Positions 7,006 to 10,729 of a stretch of 10,729 nucleotides of DNA are shown one piece after another. The number at the start of each line of letters is the position of its first letter. Positions within the stretch are counted from its first letter, which is position 1. Both the position numbers and the translations under genes were made by a program. A model generated the notes under the pieces. The model was not told the origin of the DNA, did no database searches, and saw nothing but the letters and a program-made list of their open reading frames with translations. Source of the DNA: Acidimicrobiaceae bacterium (GTDB lineage: Bacteria > Actinomycetota > Acidimicrobiia > Acidimicrobiales > Bog-793); NCBI GenBank assembly GCA_027459565.1, contig DAIDIA010000144.1, forward strand, positions 1 to 10,729, read 5' to 3'.

Positions 7006-7038
7006 TCGCGGGAACCTGAGAGGATTACCCCTCCGGGA
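7006..7038. other. Convergent gap between trpS and tcuB
   Basis: Only 33 bases separate the two convergent stop codons. A weak hairpin is possible (GAGAGG at 7018-7023 with CCCCTC at 7028-7033, one A-C mismatch) but there is no T-run on either strand, so no intrinsic terminator can be claimed. Confidence 0.5.
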
Positions 7039-8196
7039 TCACCTTTCCACGCTCGAATCAGCGCGTTCCAGATTGTCCTGGACGAGAGCGAGCAGCCGGT
7101 AGAGGAAGTGCACAAATTTCGAATACGGGGCCAGTATCAGACACGCCCAAACCACCGAGAGATGAACTGCTAACACCAGACCGTAGATCGAAAGGGAGCG
7201 TGCGACTAACGTCACGATGCCAGTCGCTCCGAGCACAAGCAGAGCGATCAGGAAGTACCTGTCCATCGAGGTCATCGTTCCATCGGTTGCAATCACCTGC
7301 TGCGTCGCATTGAGGCGGAGAAGTCCAGCGGATCCAATAATCAGCCCAGCTCCTCCAAGGGCGCCAGATATCACGGGAAGCGATCCGAGACCAAAGGGGG
7401 GACTCAGCGACAAGATGTCCTGTTCCACTGCTGCCGCGATGGTCGCTATGAGGCAGAGCAGGAATCCGTAGGAGACGAAATAGTGCAGGAGACGCCTCTC
7501 TGGTGAGGCGTGGGTCTCCTTGACGTAACATCCCTCCGCGCCGCCACGTAGGTAGCGCAGAGTCGCGCCGTCTCGCAGTGCCTTCATCCAGGGAACTAGA
7601 TGGAAGAGCTCGCGCATCGAACCCCGCGCCTTTTGCCAATAGGAAACGACACCGGACAATCCCACGATCATGGAGAAACCCGTGATGATCAGCGACACGG
7701 TCACAATCGACTCGTAGCTGATGAGCGCATAGGGAGAACCGGCGGGGTCCAGAGGGCGGAACAGGGAGGAGAGACCCCGTTCGACTGCGACCAGGAGCGC
7801 GACGACGGCGAGGCTCAGGGTTGCGATGAGATAGGGCGTCAGACCCAAAGTTGGACGGCGCGCCGCTCTTGGGCGACGCGCCGGAGATGGAATCCGTGTC
7901 CGGTAGGTGCCACGCCGCACCTCAGCGAGAATCGCGGGTGGATTAACGCCGAACTCGTGGGGCGGTGCGTACATGCACGCGTAGAGACAGGCTCGACAGT
8001 CGTGACACAGATTGGCGAGGAAGATGATGTCGTTCTCATTCAGCACCGTTCGTCGTTCAAGCGCCGGATAGACGGCGCAGTATCCCTCGCAGTAGCGGCA
8101 GGAGTTGCAGATATTGAGCTGGCGTTCAGCCTCGGCGAAAAGCACGTTTGGTGTCCCGTCGCCCCGGTAGCGGTAGGCCGGTTCAACCATTGACAT
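7039..8196 (-). CDS. tcuB: TcuB/CitB-type membrane Fe-S electron-transfer protein
   Basis: Family role: TcuB takes electrons from the reduced flavin of TcuA and passes them, through Fe-S clusters and probably heme, to the membrane quinone pool. The 385 residues show an N-terminal double cluster region, with Cys30, 33, 36, 40 (CNSCRYCEGYC) and Cys64, 67, 70, 74 (CHDCRACLYAC), giving two 4Fe-4S sites; then an Arg/Pro-rich linker (about 99-116); then about six membrane helices (roughly 121-139, 162-183, 238-256, 273-293, 313-332, 337-357). Histidines 199, 238, 345 and 363 lie in or beside the helices and are candidate heme ligands. ATG 8196 is preceded by GGAGG at 9-base spacing and overlaps the tcuA end by 14 bases, so both are co-translated. 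Related sequence occurs fused to a TcuA-like part in CobZ of cobalamin synthesis, so substrate assignment is uncertain; the family call is firm. Confidence 0.88.
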   Translation of the reverse strand: MSMVEPAYRYRGDGTPNVLFAEAERQLNICNSCRYCEGYCAVYPALERRTVLNENDIIFLANLCHDCRACLYACMYAPPHEFGVNPPAILAEVRRGTYRTRIPSPARRPRAARRPTLGLTPYLIATLSLAVVALLVAVERGLSSLFRPLDPAGSPYALISYESIVTVSLIITGFSMIVGLSGVVSYWQKARGSMRELFHLVPWMKALRDGATLRYLRGGAEGCYVKETHASPERRLLHYFVSYGFLLCLIATIAAAVEQDILSLSPPFGLGSLPVISGALGGAGLIIGSAGLLRLNATQQVIATDGTMTSMDRYFLIALLVLGATGIVTLVARSLSIYGLVLAVHLSVVWACLILAPYSKFVHFLYRLLALVQDNLERADSSVER

Positions 8197-9727
8197 AGCG
8201 CGCAGCCTCCTCTCCCGCGATTCGCCCCCACACGGTTCCGATTGTCAATCCAAATCCGGCAAGATAGCCGGAGCTCAATACATTTCCACTCATGATCTCG
8301 CCCGCGGCAAAGGCATTCGCAAATTGTGAACCGTCCTCGCGCATCACCCTTGCCTTCGCGTCCACCTTGACGCCCATATAGGTGAAGGTGATGCCTGGTC
8401 GCATGGCAATCGCGTAATACGGCGGCGCGTCGATGCGTTGAGCCCAGTTGGATTTCTCGGGCGCGAGGCCAGAGGTGCGGGCACCATCGAGACGCGTCGC
8501 GTCGAAGGTGGTTCCCGGTACGATCGCGGCGTTGAAGTTTGTCACCGTCTGGACGAGCCGTTCGCTGTCGAGGCCCAGCGACTCAGCGATTCCGGATAGC
8601 GTCATCGCACTGACCGGCCCGTACATGGGCGGGAGAAATTCACGATTGACCTTTGAATCCCAGATTGCATATGCGATCTGGTTGTCCTGAAGCGCAATGT
8701 TGGTTCCCCAAATCGCGTAGCGCTTGGGCCAGAGGTCTTCGCCCTCGTCATAGAAGCGTTCGCAGTGACAGTTCAGCACAACCGAGAAGGGAATGGCATC
8801 GATTCGTGTGGCGATTCCTCCGTCGTAGCGCGGCGACCTCGCGTCGATTGCGACGGCATGGAACCCACGTTCTTGCCCCGCGCGCGCGGCTCCGTGATCG
8901 TAGAGCAGGGAGAGAACGGTGCCGTCGTTGTATACGGGGCCGCGGATGAGATAGTTGTAGGCGCTTTCGCCCCAGTAGCGCGCGAGCCAGTCGAAGTTGG
9001 CTTCGAACCCTCCGGAGGCGCACACGACTGCCCGGGTCTTCACCAGACAGCGCCTTCCGCCGCTCTCAACGACGAGATGGGTTATTGAATCTTCCTGCTC
9101 GATGAAACCCTCTACGGAGGAGCTGTATGCGACGCTTACCCCCATCGCGGAGAGGGTTCGATAATACGCATTCAACAATGCCTTGCCGCCGCCCAGGAAG
9201 AAGCGGTTGGTGCGACCGAGATGGAGCGTTCCAGACAACGGGGGCTGCCAGAGTGCACCATGGTCGCTCATCCAGTCAGGTACGGTCTCGGATTCGCGCA
9301 CGGTGAGTTCGGCGAGTTTCTCATCAGACGGACCGCTCCCAACCCTGCAGAGGTCATCCCAGAGTTCTTCGTGAAGATAGCTCCCGGTGTTGTACGCACC
9401 CCCCTCCCTGTGGACGCAGCGCACGTTCCTTGTATGCCGGGTGTTTCCTCCGCGCACCTCACGGGGAGATCGTTCGAGTACGAGAACGCGCCTCACATGA
9501 TGTCGAGCGGACATCGCGGCGACCAGCGCGGCATTGCCCCCGCCGATGACGACGACATCGAATTCCCCCGAGAGATCGTCACCTCCACCTTGATTTGCGA
9601 TTGTCCTTGACTCCCCTGCTACCCAACCTGCGTTTTTGTGGAGATATTCCGATTCGATCGTAGTTGTGACGGACGTCCGCGTCAGAGACCGATACCGAAT
9701 TGCGTGATACCAACGACTGACTCCCAA
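8183..9727 (-). CDS. tcuA: FAD-dependent tricarballylate dehydrogenase-like flavoprotein (TcuA); start uncertain
   Basis: Family role: FAD enzyme of the fumarate reductase/succinate dehydrogenase flavoprotein type that oxidises tricarballylate to cis-aconitate, working with TcuB. Seen: FDVVVIGGGNAALVAAMSAR (dinucleotide fold), then GGNTRHTRNVRCVH, characteristic of TcuA; LGGGKALLNAYY; VCASGGFEANFDWLARYWG; PVYNDGTVLSLLYDHGA; and a C-terminal FAD segment ending GEIMSGNVLSSGYLAGFGLT plus GRIAGEEAARYV. The nearest canonical in-frame start is TTG at 9727, overlapping the M50 gene by 46 bases and lacking a Shine-Dalgarno; that adds about 50 residues absent from the family. A strong GGAGGTGA (9579-9586) instead points to codon 9574, which reads CTC; starting there gives 463 residues beginning (M)SGEFDVVVIGGG, close to family size. 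The true start may be altered, non-canonical or affected by an indel. Substrate specificity (tricarballylate or another carboxylate or corrin role) is inferred. Confidence 0.85.
   Translation of the reverse strand: MGVSRWYHAIRYRSLTRTSVTTTIESEYLHKNAGWVAGESRTIANQGGGDDLSGEFDVVVIGGGNAALVAAMSARHHVRRVLVLERSPREVRGGNTRHTRNVRCVHREGGAYNTGSYLHEELWDDLCRVGSGPSDEKLAELTVRESETVPDWMSDHGALWQPPLSGTLHLGRTNRFFLGGGKALLNAYYRTLSAMGVSVAYSSSVEGFIEQEDSITHLVVESGGRRCLVKTRAVVCASGGFEANFDWLARYWGESAYNYLIRGPVYNDGTVLSLLYDHGAARAGQERGFHAVAIDARSPRYDGGIATRIDAIPFSVVLNCHCERFYDEGEDLWPKRYAIWGTNIALQDNQIAYAIWDSKVNREFLPPMYGPVSAMTLSGIAESLGLDSERLVQTVTNFNAAIVPGTTFDATRLDGARTSGLAPEKSNWAQRIDAPPYYAIAMRPGITFTYMGVKVDAKARVMREDGSQFANAFAAGEIMSGNVLSSGYLAGFGLTIGTVWGRIAGEEAARYVNG
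8206..8210 (-). promoter_or_regulatory. Shine-Dalgarno of tcuB, inside tcuA
   Basis: GGAGG within a purine-rich run (8206-8216) lies 9 bases before the ATG at 8196, inside the last codons of tcuA. It favours this ATG over the one two codons later at 8190. Confidence 0.65.
9579..9586 (-). promoter_or_regulatory. Strong Shine-Dalgarno of tcuA without a canonical start behind it
   Basis: GGAGGTGA on the minus strand is an 8-base match to the ideal anti-SD complement, one of the best in the window. Seven bases after GGAGG lies the in-frame codon CTC (9572-9574), exactly where TcuA proteins usually begin. The GTG that overlaps this element (9580-9582) is out of frame by one base. Confidence 0.6.
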
Positions 9728-10455
9728 ATGGAGACGGCATGGGCGAACAGGGCGTTCAGCGCATTTGGCGCAAGAAAGACAACGGCAAGCACGAGGATCA
9801 GTGAGAACGATCGAAAACGATAGTAAGTCGGCAGCGCAGATGCCGGAAGGAGTCGCTCCAACAAGACGGAACCATCGAGGGGCGGAATCGGCAGGAGATT
9901 GAAAGTCGCGATGACGATATTCGTGAAACCTGCCAGCATGAGAATCTGATCGACAAGGGGCCAGCTCTGGAATGTACTGACCGAGAGTACGGCCGCGTTT
10001 CCCGTCAGGTGCAAGATGGCACCCATGGCCAGCGCAATCAGGATGTTCACCGCCGGTCCAGCGAGACTCACCCAGATCTCCTGGTTTCTCGGATGGCGCA
10101 ATCGGTTGATGTTTACTGGAACCGGCTTGGCCCAACCAAAGGCGATCCCCGTCGTGAGTATCAGGAGCACCGGAACGACAACGGTGCCGATTGGATCAAT
10201 GTGACGGAGCGGGTTGAGAGAGAGCCGCCTTGCGTCACGCGCAGTGGTATCTCCGAACCAGAGGGCTACCACGCCATGGGACACCTCGTGGACAATGATT
10301 GTCGGAATGAGGATCAAGAAGAAGAGTGCAGATTGATTGGAGAGTACGTGGTGGCGGACCGCCTCGACGATGAGTGCTGCAAGGACGACGCCACCACCCA
10401 CGATCCATGGTCCGTAGCGATGCAAATAGGCGCGCTGACGCGGCGTGGATGCCAT
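9682..10455 (-). CDS. Site-2 protease family (M50) zinc metalloprotease
   Basis: Integral-membrane metalloprotease of the Rip/SpoIVFB-like short type, which cuts substrates within or next to the membrane; its substrate here is unknown. The 257 residues contain HEVSH (56-60, the HExxH zinc site with Glu57 as catalytic base) inside a membrane segment and NLLPIPPLDG (186-195), the NxxPxxxLDG motif whose Asp194 supplies the third zinc ligand. FGWAKPVPVN (106-115) is also typical of this subgroup. Helices are seen at about 16-34, 42-65, 90-108, 127-150, 170-190 and 216-236; no PDZ or CBS domain is present. ATG 10455 lies 8 bases after the stop of the zinc-finger gene, with no Shine-Dalgarno, so the two are probably one transcript. 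Downstream, 95 bases separate its stop from the tcuA Shine-Dalgarno, so tcuA may or may not be in the same unit. Confidence 0.92.
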   Translation of the reverse strand: MASTPRQRAYLHRYGPWIVGGGVVLAALIVEAVRHHVLSNQSALFFLILIPTIIVHEVSHGVVALWFGDTTARDARRLSLNPLRHIDPIGTVVVPVLLILTTGIAFGWAKPVPVNINRLRHPRNQEIWVSLAGPAVNILIALAMGAILHLTGNAAVLSVSTFQSWPLVDQILMLAGFTNIVIATFNLLPIPPLDGSVLLERLLPASALPTYYRFRSFSLILVLAVVFLAPNALNALFAHAVSIWESVVGITQFGIGL

Positions 10456-10463
10456 TAATACGG

Positions 10464-10729
10464 TTAATTACGCGCAGACTTGGCGTCTGCGATACACGTC
10501 GTCACTGTTGGCATCGCCTCGAGACGGTCCGGAGAGATTTCCTTTCCGCAAACGCTGCAGTACCCGTATCTGCCCTGTTCGATTCGAGATAAGGCCGAAA
10601 GGACCTCTGCGAGCGAGCGACGGAGTTTGCTGGCAAGCGCCTCGGACTCGCCGCGTTCCGCCGTGACCTGGCTGCTGTCCGCGAAATTCGAGTCGTAATT
10701 CAATCCCGTATCCGTCGCCGTGGCGTACC
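10464..10729 (-). CDS. DksA/TraR-type zinc-finger protein, C-terminal part, cut by window edge
   Basis: Partial gene. The frame is open through base 10729, and the visible sequence ends in the C-terminal domain of the DksA/TraR family, proteins that bind RNA polymerase through its secondary channel or act as small regulators. Seen: NFADSSQVTAERGESEALA, the conserved segment just before the finger, then a helix, then RIEQGRYGYCSVCGKEISPD and RLEAMPTVTTC. A TTG at 10703 could be read as a start, but it lies inside a conserved block, so the true start is almost certainly beyond the window. Oddity: the finger has CxxC and one later Cys, but the position of the fourth Cys, three residues further on, is Asp (CIAD). 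The gene ends AAT-TAA and is followed 8 bases later by the M50 gene. Family call is good; whether it binds zinc is open. Confidence 0.85.
   Translation of the reverse strand, partial: YATATDTGLNYDSNFADSSQVTAERGESEALASKLRRSLAEVLSALSRIEQGRYGYCSVCGKEISPDRLEAMPTVTTCIADAKSARN

Noticed and set aside
7600..8193. Plus-strand open frame of 197 codons opposite tcuB
   Set aside because: It is the complement of the Fe-S cluster and linker region of tcuB; no recognisable motif, no ribosome site.
9728..10135. Long upstream extension of tcuA to a TTG at 10135
   Set aside because: This part is the +1 frame of the M50 protease gene; its composition is typical of an off-frame reading and TcuA proteins have no such domain.
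1..10729. CRISPR arrays, tRNA genes, insertion sequences, attachment sites
   Set aside because: No repeated spaced units, cloverleaf-like segments, transposase motifs or terminal repeats were seen on reading both strands by eye.

Overview
The window is gene-dense and fairly G+C-rich, and it looks like a chromosomal segment of a free-living bacterium. The gene order scpA-scpB-rluB...cmk, the mixed GTG/ATG starts, the near absence of Shine-Dalgarno sites at several starts and the TAnnnT hexamers exactly six bases before two start codons all suggest an actinobacterium (Actinomycetota). An Acidimicrobiia-like lineage is possible, but that is inference and no 16S or other taxonomic marker is present.

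Layout. (1) Positions 1-5843, minus strand: a compact run transcribed right to left, scpA, scpB, rluB-type pseudouridine synthase, aroH (chorismate mutase), tyrA, aroA, cmk and a plsC-like acyltransferase cut by the left edge. Gaps are 12 bases or fewer, and three junctions have the same TGATG stop/start overlap, so this is almost certainly one operon. It joins chromosome segregation (ScpA/ScpB kleisin partners of SMC), 23S rRNA modification, three aromatic amino acid enzymes (EPSP synthase, chorismate mutase, prephenate dehydrogenase), CMP kinase and phospholipid acylation. (2) Positions 5844-6021: the divergent control region between scpA and trpS. Both genes have a TAnnnT hexamer spaced for leaderless transcription. 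(3) Positions 6022-7005, plus strand: trpS, convergent with the next block. (4) Positions 7039-9727, minus strand: tcuB and tcuA, a membrane Fe-S electron-transfer protein and an FAD dehydrogenase related to the tricarballylate oxidation pair (and to CobZ). (5) Positions 9682-10729, minus strand: a site-2-protease-type M50 metalloprotease and, 8 bases upstream of it, the 3' part of a DksA/TraR-type zinc-finger gene that runs off the right edge.

Most of the window is housekeeping. The tcuAB pair is the most accessory-looking part: it has no tricarballylate transporter or regulator beside it, and tcuA has a strong Shine-Dalgarno but no canonical start codon where its family N-terminus should begin. 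Other points worth checking are the missing fourth cysteine in the zinc-finger protein, a His in place of an active-site Arg in AroH, and the symmetric leaderless promoters. I do not see a clearly new multi-gene system. No tRNA, rRNA, CRISPR array, insertion sequence or long repeat was seen, and no gene-free stretch exceeds 300 bases.
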